A stretch of 64,000 nucleotides of DNA from Paratinospora sagittata (lineage: Eukaryota; Streptophyta; Magnoliopsida; Ranunculales; Menispermaceae). The DNA lies in contig CM069613.1 of the NCBI GenBank assembly GCA_035771175.1, forward strand, positions 531,501-595,500, written 5' to 3'. Of this stretch, positions 33,701 to 44,951 are shown in pieces; position 1 is the first letter of the stretch, and each line of letters begins with the position of its first letter. Made by a program: the position numbers and the translations under genes. The notes beneath the pieces were generated by a model. That model had not been told where the DNA came from, ran no database searches, and was given only the letters and a program-made list of their open reading frames with translations.

Positions 33701-34533
33701 CTTCTTTGAAAAAGAGGTAAGACCTCCAATCATGTTTTCTACTTCCATCTTCTCATGTGAAATTAAATTCTATCATGAAATTTGCTTATGAAACGGGTGC
33801 AATACAATTTTGAGTAATTGCAGGATGTATCAGAGAGAAAGATCAGATTTACGTCTAATTATTCCCCTAATGATCTACTTGAAAAGATTGGAAGCGTTGT
33901 CAAAGAGATGGGATTTCGAGTTCAGAAAAGAAATGGAAAGGTTGTTATTTCAATACGAAGAATAGAATTTGGAAACATCACCATCAATACAACATTGGAT
34001 CATAATCAGTTCAATGATGTTTTGATGATAACATTTCTATCAATGTTTGCTGTTAATGTCACTTACAGCATATATCTTCCAAGAACATAGATGATTAGTT
34101 TGACAGAAAATATTTCACAACAATGATTTTTCTTTTTGGTTTCTGATTACAGTTGAGAGCAGTGCTAGTTGACAAGGGTCAGAAGGGCCTGGGCAGCCTC
34201 TCTATTGTTGCTGAGGTACACACAATTCTAATTTGAGCAATATGCTCTTGATTATTTCTGCAACATGTACTAATTAATCCCATTTACCATTTTTCCAATC
34301 TTTCACAGGTGTTTGAGATTAATTCATCTCTCTATGTAGTAGAATTAAGTAAATCATGTGGGGATTCTTCATTGTACAGAAAGGTATTTCTTGTCCATTT
34401 CTTTTTGTTTTTTTTTATTAAATGCTAATATCTAATTTTAATTTTATGGTGGATGCAGTTGTGTGCAAAGTTGTCCACCGACTTGGGTGTTTCCCAAACT
34501 CAACAACAGCTTCTGCCAACGCCAGTAGTATAA
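30717..34533 (+). CDS. CIPK1: CBL-interacting protein kinase, CIPK1 type (copy 1)
   Basis: Thirteen exons encode 442 aa: 30717-30893, 31040-31102, 32302-32373, 32489-32596, 32706-32786, 32902-32955, 33061-33186, 33293-33505, 33612-33716, 33824-33940, 34153-34215, 34309-34383, 34459-34533. All coding exons are multiples of three, with consensus splice sites. It is a Ser/Thr kinase activated by calcium-bound CBL proteins. Visible motifs are the glycine loop GEGNFGKV (22-29), Lys44, HRDLKPEN (136-143), DFG (156-158), an activation loop with [13 protein letters not shown], the autoinhibitory NAF motif at 313-315 (INAFELI) and the PPI region from about 338 (RKIRFTSN). Length and the HF(K)[12 protein letters not shown] and [10 protein letters not shown] segments fit CIPK1 (Arabidopsis CIPK1 is about 444 aa). 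CIPK1 acts with CBL1/CBL9 in osmotic and ABA responses. A tandem paralogue lies 8.9 kb downstream. Confidence 0.95.
31103..32301 (+). other. Enlarged intron 2 of CIPK1 copy 1, with SINE-like insert
   Basis: This intron is 1199 bp against 133 bp in the paralogue. Near 31743-31870 a plus-strand segment has box A-like GGAGTTAGTCCACTTG and a perfect box B core GTTCAACTC (31800-31808), with a T/A-rich end near 31920-31945. This suggests a SINE insertion accounts for part of the growth. Confidence 0.5.
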
Positions 34534-35599
34534 CTTTCCCAGCAGCAGACAAAAGGATCCCACAAACAAAAAAAAAAAAAAAAAAAGTAGAAGTAGAATT
34601 GTTATATACGAAAGTATAAATGTTAGTTGTTGAATGATAGAGCAAAAATCAATATAGATACGTTTAATATATTTGATGTTGAGATGGATTTTGATTTTTG
34701 ACATTTGGATACATTCCAAGGAGTACTACTCAGTTTATTAATTAAAAAGAATGATATATTAACTAGATGATAATAATACAAGAAAAGCAAGATTCTATAT
34801 AATTAAAGATTTAAGAAAATTATAATCTAACTATAATAAATGTAATTCAAATTATAATTATATATGTATGTTCATTAAATGTGTGTCTGTGTTATATGTT
34901 TTAAACTATGTAATAAATAATTTAATAAATATATATATAATTATATTTTTTTAAAGATTTAACTGTTAATAATGTACGTCTAAACTAGACTTCTATTCCT
35001 AATTGGAACCTACCAATACTTTGTTGTGAAGATTGTGCAAATCATTCTGCATTTTTTTCAAACGATTAATAATAATAATAATAGAAGTAGGCTCCTACTC
35101 TTAGGTAGACAGCCGCCTGACTTATAGATGAGATGTGTGGCCCCTTGTTGTGAGGTCATGACTAAAGTAAGCCTAACTGCACTTTACTTAGATCCTTGGA
35201 TCTTATTGGCTGAAGTTGATGCCTTTATTTCATACATTTGGATTTGGCTGTATGCATGGCCACATGGGTGGGGGGCTTATAATTTGTTTGGCCCACCCCT
35301 TCCAATAATGCACTTTTTCTTTGTTGTTACTCTATTTTAATATTAAAAACAATATGACCTCATAATAATAAAGAGTTTTAACTGTATCAATTTAGTAATT
35401 AATTTAAAGGTATGATTCACATTTTCTAAGTAAAACTAAAATTAAGAAAATTTGGTGTTTCGTTCTATTAATTATCAATAATTTTTATTTGTCATGTGAT
35501 ATAATCCCCTTGGTCATTTAATAATTATTTTCACCATAATGTCAATATCAATCAATCCCATTCATATCAATATTAAGATCATTTGTATATTATAAACCT

Positions 35600-35765
35600 G
35601 ACTTTATTTATTTATTTATTGTTATAAACAGTAGGGCATCTAGGCTAATTACGTGTGCAACTCAACTAATCCTTACAGAGAATACTGCCCCACAAAAACA
35701 TACCTTAGGTAAATCAATGGGACTCGACCATGGGGTGAGCTATCTACTGCTGGGTAGGTATATAA
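35600..35765 (-). mobile_element. tRNA-derived SINE
   Basis: Minus strand: GTAGATAGCTCACC then GGTCGAGTCCC (box B, near 35729) and GATTAGTTGAGTTGCACACG. It ends in an AATAAATAAATAAA tail (plus strand TTTATTTATTTATT at about 35605-35620). Head, body and A-rich tail are in the order expected for a plant SINE. Confidence 0.6.
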
Positions 35766-36589
35766 GGTTCTATTTTGTTCGTGATCTAAAAATTAAAATA
35801 TAATTTAAAAAATAAAAACTTAAAAAATAATATTTTATTATTTTTTAAAAATAACATGTAAATTTTAGAAAACTGATTTCGGATTTTAATCAATCAAACG
35901 CGTTTTTCGTGTTTTCAAAATTTCAGATACAGAAAATTGTATTCGAATCATAAATCAAACACAACCTAAATCACGGATATTTGTGCAATACGGTGTTAGT
36001 CAAATTAAGGGACTAAAATTGATTTAAAAATACACCTCGTTTTCTACTCCTTAATTTATCTTAATACAATATCAATGTTTCTTATAAAATAAAATAAAAA
36101 GGAACAAAATTCCTTTCAAATTGCCTTTTTAGAAAAAACCAGGAAAAAGTTGACAGGTTGTTGAGTTAGGTATTTTCCTTGAAATTATATATATATATTT
36201 TGTTATATATTCTACTATTTTTCAGTATTTAATTCAAGACTACTTATTATAATTATGTGGCTTTCTTGACTTTACTAATTAGGAACCTTCCATGAAACTA
36301 AAATTTGGTTTTAATTATGGATCTTTTTGTCTTAATGACACAAAAATATTAGATAAAATAATCTGCCAAAGAAAAAGTTGATTATTATTTAGACCAACAA
36401 TGCTGATCCAATTGGACGATTATATAATTAATTCACATAATTTATTTTGATAGTTGCATAATTTTAATATGTTTCTACACACAATATCTCTGTCTTACCT
36501 ATCTAATGATTTTACAATAGTATAGATGCACTTTTTATTCTTAAAATAACATTTTTCTTAGTCTGTGCTTTAATTCTAAAATTTAGGGC

Positions 36590-37110
36590 GTTAACGGTTC
36601 GATTTGATAGTTAAACGTAATCCAAACTAAACATAATCAGGTTCAGTTCAATTTAGATTAATCGTTTTAGTTCAAATTACCAATTCCAACCAAATCGAAC
36701 CAAATATAATCGATTTGTTTCAATTTGAGTTGGTGGGTTTGAAATTTTAAATATACATATATTAAATAAATTAAAATAATTAATTATAAAAAAATATATA
36801 CGAAGTAATCTTAAGTTTTCTAATGTATATTTAATAAAATTTTAAAACAATCTTTACTATATAAGATAAATCTATAATTTTTAGGACAATATTTATATTA
36901 TAAAAGAATATTAGACATTAAAAAATAGATAATAATATTTTTTTCCTTTACAATCCGTTCCGTTCGATTTAAATTGGTTTTTAAAACTTCAAACTATAAC
37001 CCCAACCAAACCGATAATATTATATTTTTCTCTAACCGAACTTATTAAAAAATTAAACTAAACTGAACTAAATACATTAGTTCGATTCGGTTTCACAATT
37101 GTAGCCAATC
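36590..37110. mobile_element. Palindromic MITE-like element (GGTTCGATT type)
   Basis: The left end (GTTAACGGTTCGATTTGATA) is purine/T biased. The right end (TTAGTTCGATTCGGTTTCAC) mixes the same motif with its complement. Between them AACCAAATCGAACC and CCAACCAAACCGATAA alternate with an AT-rich centre. This resembles a widespread group of plant foldback/MITE elements. Exact ends and target duplication are not clear. Confidence 0.4.
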
Positions 37111-38019
37111 CATTAAATATATCTCAAGTTCAGGACTTCAAGCATATCTAGTATGTCATTTGTGTACAATAGATCACATATTTCAAGAAATTAGTCTAAC
37201 TAGTGATTAGAACAATTCTTCAATTTTTTTTATTGAATATGGGATATATATATGTGTGTGTGTGTGTGATTCTTTAGAGGATAATTAAGCTTAGCTTTTG
37301 CGTGACACAATAGGATATATATAACATCCGGCACTCCTTCAATTATTTGAAAAGCTACAACCCGTCTCAATTCATATGATGTATATAAGTTAATTGGGGG
37401 TCACAACCATCTTAAGCTTTATAATTAATAAATTGATACCTCTACTTTTGCGTCACATAATGGTTTTCTATTGTATGTATTATTCACGGACAAAAGCTTC
37501 TTAACTTTAAGTAAACTATGAATTTAATTTCCGTTTTTCTATGGATAAGCTGATGTGTTTTGCATATACATCTCATCTTCATCTACATCTTATCTGTCAA
37601 GTACAAGTTGCAGAATTTTCTTTTCTACGCTTGCCTCTTGCTACTTTGACCCTTCACCTTATTTTCTATGTATTTTACCCTTTCAGACAAATGAATCCAT
37701 ATTATATATATATATATGTTATTTATTCTGGCTCTTTAAATTTGCTGTTCCTATATATCAAAGTTGATCATAAATGGAATTACATTAATTTATATCTCCC
37801 ACTTTCAAATTCACAATTTCTCCATTTTATCAACTTTTTTTTTTTTTTGAGGTAATAACACTATTCACACACACATACTCAACCACACAGAGAACCCCAC
37901 TGGTGACGCTAAAAAAATGAGTAGTCACTGCAAGATTTTAAGGGGAAATGGAAAAGACCCATTAAGCGATGTGGGATTTTCATTCCTTATCGTTTACCAT
38001 CATTCTTATTTTCTTTTTA

Positions 38020-38226
38020 GTTCAAAAAATAAGTTTAAGTGAGGGGAAACTATCCCAGTTTAGGATTAGGATATGTCACAGACCTCAAAGATGACTTATA
38101 ATGGTACTTACAAATTGCTTACTAACAAGAAATATCTTTCTACTCTGGGGTAAGGATGGCTGACAGAGGATTTGAATCCTCACCATAGAGTTGAATCGTT
38201 GAACCAACTGAGTCAAGACTCGTTGG
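38020..38226 (-). mobile_element. tRNA-derived SINE
   Basis: Minus strand: TTGACTCAGTTGGTTCAACG (box A, near 38205) then GAGGATTCAAATCCTC (box B, near 38170). The body matches 26985-27145. Confidence 0.55.
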
Positions 38227-39039
38227 CACCATCATTCTTATTTTCAAATAGATATTGATATCTTTAACCATAATAATTAAAAATCTAAATTCTTGTTTGA
38301 TAAAAATCTTAAACATCACTTGAAATGCATGTATGTACATGTACACTAATAAAATTGAGTTCTTTGACCTATACCATATAATATGATAAAGCTTGACCAA
38401 GTTAGATTTCTGGACCACCTTGTCGGGTCAATGATCCTTTCTTGCCTTTAAATTCTCCATATATGCCAACATTTTCCATCTTAATTGCATCACACCCTCG
38501 CTAAATCACACATAGAAGCTATATAAGAAATAGTCTCTCTTAGATAAGATTAGATTTTAACGTAGGACTCCTACTTGACCTACTTGATGGGACAAGTTTC
38601 TGGTCATCGCATCTTGCCTGAGGTAAGATTCAAACTCAGAGTTAGAAACCACAAGACTCCTGCTTCCTTAGAGTTAGAAGCTGCTGAACCTAAAAATTAT
38701 GGTTGATAGTTAGAGGCCAATAATGAATGTCATGTTATTACTAACACTCTCCTACTCCCCTCTTATGTGCGCCTTGTGGAGACACAAAAGAGAGGAAAGA
38801 AGAGACAAATATCAAAATTTCAAATAGAGATTATGCAAATGTAAAACTCAAGACCTTTTACAAAGTCAAGACTCTAATACTAAGTTATAGAAACCACTGA
38901 ATTCAAAAACTATAATTGACGGGAGAAAGCACGACAATACATATCAAGCTATTATTGACACTCAAAAAACTTATGCTTTTTCCTTCTCTTTTTTTTTTGT
39001 CAATTTATAATATTTTTTACTACTATATACACATAAATC

Positions 39040-39245
39040 ATTCTAGACCAATAGATCAAAGATAAAGATTATCACAACTATTAATATGATAGGAACAAAT
39101 GCTCACACCAAGATCCAATAGGGTCACAACAAATCCCCAATAGGAACAAAATAACTCCTCACCTTATATGAGATTGAGCAGATTTGAACTCTCACCTCAT
39201 GAGAGAGAAGTTGATGCCTAATCGAGTGAGTCATTGGCCTGTTTT
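39040..39245 (-). mobile_element. tRNA-derived SINE
   Basis: Minus strand: CAATGACTCACTCGATTAGG (box A) and GAGAGTTCAAATCTGC (box B) about 40 bp apart. The body is shared with 28360-28560. Confidence 0.5.
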
Positions 39246-39624
39246 TTTCAAACTCTCATATAAATTCTATCAATTACCAATTAATGACCCTAAGTGAATT
39301 TCATGGGCTTTCCAAAGAGTAAACCACACACCAATAGTAATATTTAAAACTTTTTTTGAGAAATATGCTTTATAAACTTATGGCCCACTTTGCTGAAGTT
39401 GTTAGGTTTTGTGTTATTACTATATTTATTATGCTTATTTTTGTTTTCTGTTTTGTCTTGAAGTCATGTTTCAATTTCACAAACAGCTCATCTTCAAAAT
39501 TTAATTGCAAGCTGAGATTAATAAGAAGTTAACTAGCCCAAGAGTTTTATTGCTTACAAGTTGCTTCTGACAGAGATCAGAAGAAGTAAAATAAAACAGT
39601 GTTGTGTGGTTTTTCAGAATTTTA

Positions 39625-42497
39625 ATGGTGAGAGAGGTGGAGAGAAAGGGAATTCAACTTGGAAAGTATGAATTAGGGAGGGTTCTCGGAGAAGGGAACT
39701 TTGGAAAGGTGAAATATGCCAAGAATATTGAAACAGGCCAAGCTTTTGCTGTTAAAATTCTTGATAAACAGAGGATTTTACAACACAAAATCAGTGCTCA
39801 GGTGAGAATTATTCCTAATTTTCATGTGTAATTCTGATCTATCTCTACTGGTTTTCCTTTATTTTTTCCAGTTTTTGGCTTTTCAATCATAAGTTTTTCT
39901 TGTATAAATTTTTGGGCTTGCTTGATAGCTTGAGAAAATCTTCTCTGAAAAGTATAGGCTCTTCAAGAAATGATTTCTCAAGATTTCTTCTGCTTCTTCT
40001 TCTTCTTCTTCTTTTTTTTTTGAGAAAATTCTATCATATATTCTTATTCAGTGGATATGTTGCAGATAAAGAGAGAGATTGGAACTCTGAAACTGTTAAA
40101 CCATCCTAATGTTGTCAGATTACATGAGGTATACATATATATATGTACCAGATTATTACTTGTTTTTTCTGTTACAGGGCATTAGATTATACTAAGTTAC
40201 AACTTAGTTTGAAGGCCCTTTACATAAACTGTTCTGATTGTTTTAACTGCTAATTTCCCAGGTCTTAGCAAGCAAAACCAAAATTTACATGGTTCTCGAA
40301 TATGTCACGGGTGGTGAATTGTTTGACAGAATTGTAAGGATCTTCTATTATATATTTTCCTTCTACATATATATTATGCCTTTTGATCTTCAAAAGAGTT
40401 GTTAAAATGTCATAGTTCTAGTTTTTAACAATTGACATTTTATCAAGTTCTGTTACAGGTTATGAAAGGGAAGCTTTTGGAAGACAGTGGCAGGAAGCTT
40501 TTCCAACAGTTAATTGATGCTGTGAGCTACTGTCACAACAAAGGAGTCTATCATAGAGATCTAAAGGTTAACTCAAAAGAATGAAGAGAACAATATGAGG
40601 CAGTACTAGTTCTTGTGTCATGTAATTTTCCTTCCTTCTACCATTAATTTATCAAATTTGTGTTCTAATTAGCAGCCCGAGAACGTTCTCATCGATGCCA
40701 AAGGGAATATAAAGGTATCCGATTTTGGGCTTAGTGCTCTGCCTCAACATTTCAAGGTAATTCTTTTTTTTTTTTATTCTAAGATATATTTGTAAGTGAA
40801 GTTCTGTCAGTTCAAGTCATTTCTGCTTATTTACATGTATATGTTGATAATAGGATGATGGATTGCTGCATACAATATGTGGAAGTCCACACTATGTTGC
40901 TCCAGAGGTGCTGTTTTTTTACATGAAATTCTTTCTAATTGTCTTAGCATTTGAGGTTTGAATTTTGCTATAGTAAGTTCATTCATTCATTGATCTTGCC
41001 ACCATTTTTATAGGTTCTTTCCAATAAAGGTTATGATGGAGCCACTTCTGATCTCTGGTCGTGTGGTGTTATCTTGTATGTGGTTCTCACCGGCAATCTC
41101 CCATTCGATGACCGGAACCTCGTAGTTCTTTATCAGAAGGTAGAGAATAATTAAGTCTTCCTTAATGTCCCTATAATATTTGCACACTAAACTCATTAGA
41201 TTTTGACACCTTAGTTAAGAAATTTGCTTTTTGATGTTATGGATGATTCAGATATTCAAAGGAAATGCTAATATCCCGACGTGGCTCTCTACGGGTGCGC
41301 AGAACTTGATTAGGAGGATGCTAGATCCTGATCCAAAAACCCGGATAACAATCGCTGAGATTAAAGAAGATGGATGGTTCAAGCAAGATTATACTCCTTC
41401 TAATCCTTCATGTGAAGATGAAGATGACATCTATATTAATTATGAAGCCTTCTCAATGCAAGAAATGGTACGAGTTTTTCCTATATTTTGCTTTTTTTTG
41501 GTTGGTTTCTAACGAGAAAAACTGATCGGAAGCCATTTTTATGTTGAAGGCAACTGACACAGATCATCACCCTGGATTGCCCATCCGAATCAACGCCTTC
41601 GAGCTTATTGGGATGTCTTCATACCTTGATCTATCGGGCTTCTTCGAGAAAGAGGTGAGAACTCGATTATTTTTTTCGTTATACAATAGTTCGTTAGATT
41701 CTATGTTAAAAAATCATGGCTACAAGATAACTTCTATTAGATTTCGCTTTATTTAATCCAAGAATAAGTTAGATCATCCTTCAAAGACAATCTTTATTCT
41801 TTGTGAAATAAATACATCTTGCAAGTAAGTTCATGGTTAGGAGGTAAAACACATTAAAGAATGATTAGTATGCTAATTGAGAAGTTGAATATCATCTAAC
41901 TCCAATATTATTAATGCAGGATGTTACAGAAAGGAAGATCAGATTTACATCAAATCATTCCCCAAGAGATTTGCTTAACAAGATCGAAAGCGTTGTCAAA
42001 GATATGGGATTTTGCGTTCGGAAACGAAACGGGAAGGTTAGAACTGTTGAAAACAGATTTCTTCTTGGCGAAAACCAGTTCAATCTCAAGATCTTACAAA
42101 ATGAAAATTTTGATTCTTTTTTGTTTTTAACAGTTAAGGGTGATGCAAGAGCACAACGGGCAGAAGAGCTTTGGCAATCTTTCAGTCATTGCAGAGGTAA
42201 TTCAACATGAAAAAGGCCTTAATGATATTGAAGTTATATAAATTTTAATCTTTTTTTTTTTTTGTGAAACTTGTGCAGGTTTTTGAGATTAGTTCATCTC
42301 TACATGTAGTGGAATTAAGTAAATCATGTGGGGATTCCTCAGTATATAGAAAGGTAGCTTGGTTTAAGTTCAATTGCATTCTTCAAATTTCCAAAACATA
42401 ATTGAATTTTAACATTGTAATTTAAATTCTGTGGTGGATGCAGATGTGTGCAAAGCTATCCAATGATTTGGGTGTTGCTAAAGTCAGCAGCTTCTGA
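39625..42497 (+). CDS. CIPK1: CBL-interacting protein kinase, CIPK1 type (copy 2)
   Basis: Thirteen exons encode 436 aa: 39625-39801, 40066-40128, 40262-40333, 40459-40566, 40676-40756, 40854-40907, 41014-41139, 41252-41467, 41550-41654, 41920-42036, 42134-42196, 42279-42353, 42444-42497. Exons 1-7 and 9-12 equal copy 1 in length. Exon 8 is one codon longer and exon 13 seven codons shorter, so the C-terminus is short (ending KVSSF). Motifs: GEGNFGKV, Lys44, HRDLKPEN, DFG, NAF at 314-316, and the PPI region RKIRFTSN. The activation loop reads [13 protein letters not shown], with Ile175 where copy 1 has Thr. The preceding Thr174, which aligns with the phosphorylatable Thr of SOS2-type kinases, is kept. 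Introns are short and the frame is open, so it is probably functional. It is a tandem duplicate of the gene at 30.7 kb, with the same orientation and exon plan. Confidence 0.95.
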
Positions 42498-43790
42498 TAT
42501 ATATGTATATATATATCTTGAGGAGCTCCAAAATCAAATTTATAGGGTAAAACAACAAATAGGCTGTTCAATCCATGTAAAAAAAATTTGAACAATATTT
42601 TTTGGTAGCAAAAGTGTATAAGTTTTAATAAATTTCATGTCATGTTTATATGAATTACATTATTATCATTTTTAGCCGCAAGTGTACGATAACAGATTGT
42701 AATTATAACCAATGAAGATCAGGTTGTCGTCTTTTGAAATTGCACGCCTCACCAATTACTGTTTTTACTAATTTTTAACTTTATCTAGCGATCAAATTGT
42801 AGAGATTCAAGTATTTAACTAACAAATAAAACTAATTAAACTGAACGTTTTGTGAGAAAAATCAATATATGCGGAAATGTCTAGAAAATCGACTTCACCT
42901 AACCCTTCAATTATGTAATTTAGACATACGTATCACCAATTCAATTTTCTAGTCTATAAGTCAAAATCCTCTTATCTCGAATTCTCTATCTCGAGTGTCG
43001 AACTAGAACGTATTATTAAGATTAAGATTCAATCTCTCGGTAAAATCCTAATTCCTGACAATCCATTAAATTTTGTAATTTTTCTACAACTCCATGAAAC
43101 CTTGTAAATCTCTCGATTGTACAACGATTTCATGTTATAATCCCCTTTTTTAACTTAGAAAATCATCTCTCGAGTGTCGCTTTCCAAGTCTAAATTCATT
43201 TGTGGCTAAGAAACTGAAAGCATTAAGAATATAAAATAATGAATAAACACTAAAAATTTTATTGATAATAAATAAAATCTAATATTAAAGCATAATATTT
43301 AAGTTAAAGATTCATCTCTTCTCTAAAAAAATAAAACTGGTTCACTGCATGAATGAAAATAACACAAGATATACGAAGGAAAACTCAAAAGTAAACATAA
43401 TAGCAAACTAGAAGTATCGAAACTTGAATCTTCCTCTTTGCTTCGTATCATTGATAGCCTCTCTTTTTTCTATCTTTATAAGGCCGAAGCTCAGTGGCTT
43501 GAAGAGCTTGGTGGGTCCACGGCAAATTCTTTTCTCTTTTTTATCAGTTTTTGTCTTCAATTCTTGCACTAATAAATTAATTAATTTGTCAAGTATCAGT
43601 CTAATAATCAAATTTCCTCTAAATTTTCATTAATTTAATGAAATGTTACTAATTTATTACTCTTATCTTACCGGCAATAACATCAGTAATTAAACTAATG
43701 CCATGCCAGACGCCAGCTCTGCACTGCACGCCCAACAATGCCAGAATAGTCCAGTGTAGTCAACTAACTTCTCCTGTTTTCTCTTAAAAC
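42498..43790. other. Intergenic DNA, no gene seen
   Basis: AT-rich. The motif TCTCGAGTGTCG occurs at about 42991 and 43171 in otherwise unassigned sequence, perhaps old retroelement DNA. No domain is recognisable. Confidence 0.5.
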
Positions 43791-43796
43791 TCTGCC

Positions 43797-43808
43797 ACGT
43801 GTATAAAA
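43797..43808 (+). promoter_or_regulatory. G-box overlapping a TATA box
   Basis: CACGTG directly abuts TATAAAA in CCACGTGTATAAAATG, about 385 bp upstream of the zinc-finger gene start. G-boxes bind bZIP/bHLH factors. Use here is inferred. Confidence 0.4.
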
Positions 43809-44101
43809 TGTAATCCAAATCCTACAATACTTCCACGCGGCAGAAACTCATTCGCCCATTCTATTCCCAAGTCTCCTAGCGTTAGAAAACGTGTAGTCTA
43901 CCGAGTCATTCCACACGTCTCTTTCGTTCCTTACTTTCTTCGCCATTGCTGCAACTTCGTAAAGCTCAGAAGTACTTCAGATTCCGACCAAAGACAGAGA
44001 GACTAACAGAGAAATTCACAGAGAGATTTCAATTAACAAAACAATCTTCAAAGAAAATCGATCAAAGCCCTAAATCTGAAGCAGAAATCATCACTCAATC
44101 A

Positions 44102-44149
44102 ATGCCGCTTCGCTTCAATCACACAACGTTTAAATCCATCTTTGAGTGA
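44102..44149 (+). promoter_or_regulatory. uORF in the zinc-finger gene leader
   Basis: A 15-codon frame starting MPLRFNHTTF ends 37 bp before the main ATG. A second ATG at 44176 opens an out-of-frame reading that overlaps the start of the main gene (44187). Both could lower translation of the main frame by scanning. Confidence 0.4.
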
Positions 44150-44186
44150 AAATAAACCATAGATTTCTCAGATCAATGCCTCTGCG

Positions 44187-44951
44187 ATGCATCGATTTTA
44201 CCCCTCCGGTTGCGGCGTCTGCGGCTCGGAAGACCGGAGATTCTTCCACGCCGTCCGTCTCGTCGGCGGCGGCATCCTCCGGCATCTCTGCACTTTGTGC
44301 GTCTTAAAATCCCATCTCGACTCCTTCTGTCCCGTTTGCTTCGATGTTTTCGAAAAACCTTCCCTTTCTCTTTCGATCGAACGCGTTCAATGCTCAAAAT
44401 GCCGTTCTAAAACTCACGTCTCGTGTATTATTAGTACCAATTCCGCTTCCAATTTCTTGTGCCCTCTTTGTTCCAACGCTTCTGCATTGTCGTTTTTCGA
44501 CGATTGGACAAAGAAGGCCGCGATTGACGCGAAGGCGGCGAAGGTTCTTGTTGCGGCGGCGAGGATTGCATCGGATTCGATGAGGAGAGCTGCGGCGGCG
44601 GTGAGAATGGAGGCGGAGAGGAGGGTAAAGGAAGCGGCTTTCGCGAGGAAGAGAGCGGTGGGAGCGTTGGAGCGGCTCGCTTCGCTTTCGGCGCAAGAAG
44701 AGATGAAGAAGAAGCAGCAGCAGCAGCAGAAGAAGAAGAAGAAGAAGAAGAAATTGAAAGGGGATGTTGGTAAGGGTTTAAAGAATGGTGTTTTTGTTAA
44801 TAATGTGGTTAGAATGAAGAAATCTAGTTGCAGTATAGGTAATAAGGCAAAAGGTCATGTTTTGGAAGGGAAGAAGAAGAAGAAGAAGAAGAAAGTATGT
44901 GGAGATTCTGGTGGGTTTATTACTACTATCCATGGTGGTTCTATTTGTTAG
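44187..44951 (+). CDS. RING/PHD-like zinc-finger protein with Ala/Lys-rich tail
   Basis: A single open frame of 254 aa. The N-terminus holds two zinc-binding groups: C9/C12, C35/C38, C48/C51, and then C69/C72, H77/C80, C92/C95 (CSKC..HVSC..CPLC), spaced like a RING/PHD-type finger. Residues 108-170 are Ala/Arg/Glu-rich and likely helical or coiled. Residues about 175-195 and 229-236 are Gln/Lys and Lys runs encoded by CAG/AAG repeats, probably nuclear-targeting. I recognise the finger class but not a named gene; a ubiquitin-ligase or chromatin-reader role is only possible. The coding DNA is much more GC-rich than its flanks. A spliced C-terminal extension (acceptor GTGCAG near 45021) cannot be excluded. 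Confidence 0.7.
   Translation: MHRFYPSGCGVCGSEDRRFFHAVRLVGGGILRHLCTLCVLKSHLDSFCPVCFDVFEKPSLSLSIERVQCSKCRSKTHVSCIISTNSASNFLCPLCSNASALSFFDDWTKKAAIDAKAAKVLVAAARIASDSMRRAAAAVRMEAERRVKEAAFARKRAVGALERLASLSAQEEMKKKQQQQQKKKKKKKKLKGDVGKGLKNGVFVNNVVRMKKSSCSIGNKAKGHVLEGKKKKKKKKVCGDSGGFITTIHGGSIC
44712..44757 (+). repeat. CAG/AAG trinucleotide tract in coding sequence
   Basis: Five CAG units are followed by eight AAG units, giving a Gln5-Lys8 stretch. A second AAG run lies at about 44871-44893. Length variation among individuals is likely. Confidence 0.8.

Larger units (their letters stand above)
34534..39600. other. Spacer between the CIPK1 copies
   Basis: About 5 kb without a gene. It holds SINE-like repeats (35600-35765, 38020-38226, 39040-39245), a degenerate GGTTCGATT/AACCGAA palindromic element (36590-37110) and a (TG)n run near 37253-37268. 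No unlisted coding motif is visible. Confidence 0.6.

Noticed and set aside
38150..38226. A true tRNA gene on the minus strand
   Set aside because: Boxes A and B are present, but no acceptor stem or anticodon arm can be folded with confidence and the body matches a dispersed repeat, so it is called a SINE.
44173..44696. Arg-rich minus-strand frames opposite the zinc-finger gene
   Set aside because: Shadow frames of GC-rich coding DNA. The plus frame carries the Cys/His pattern.
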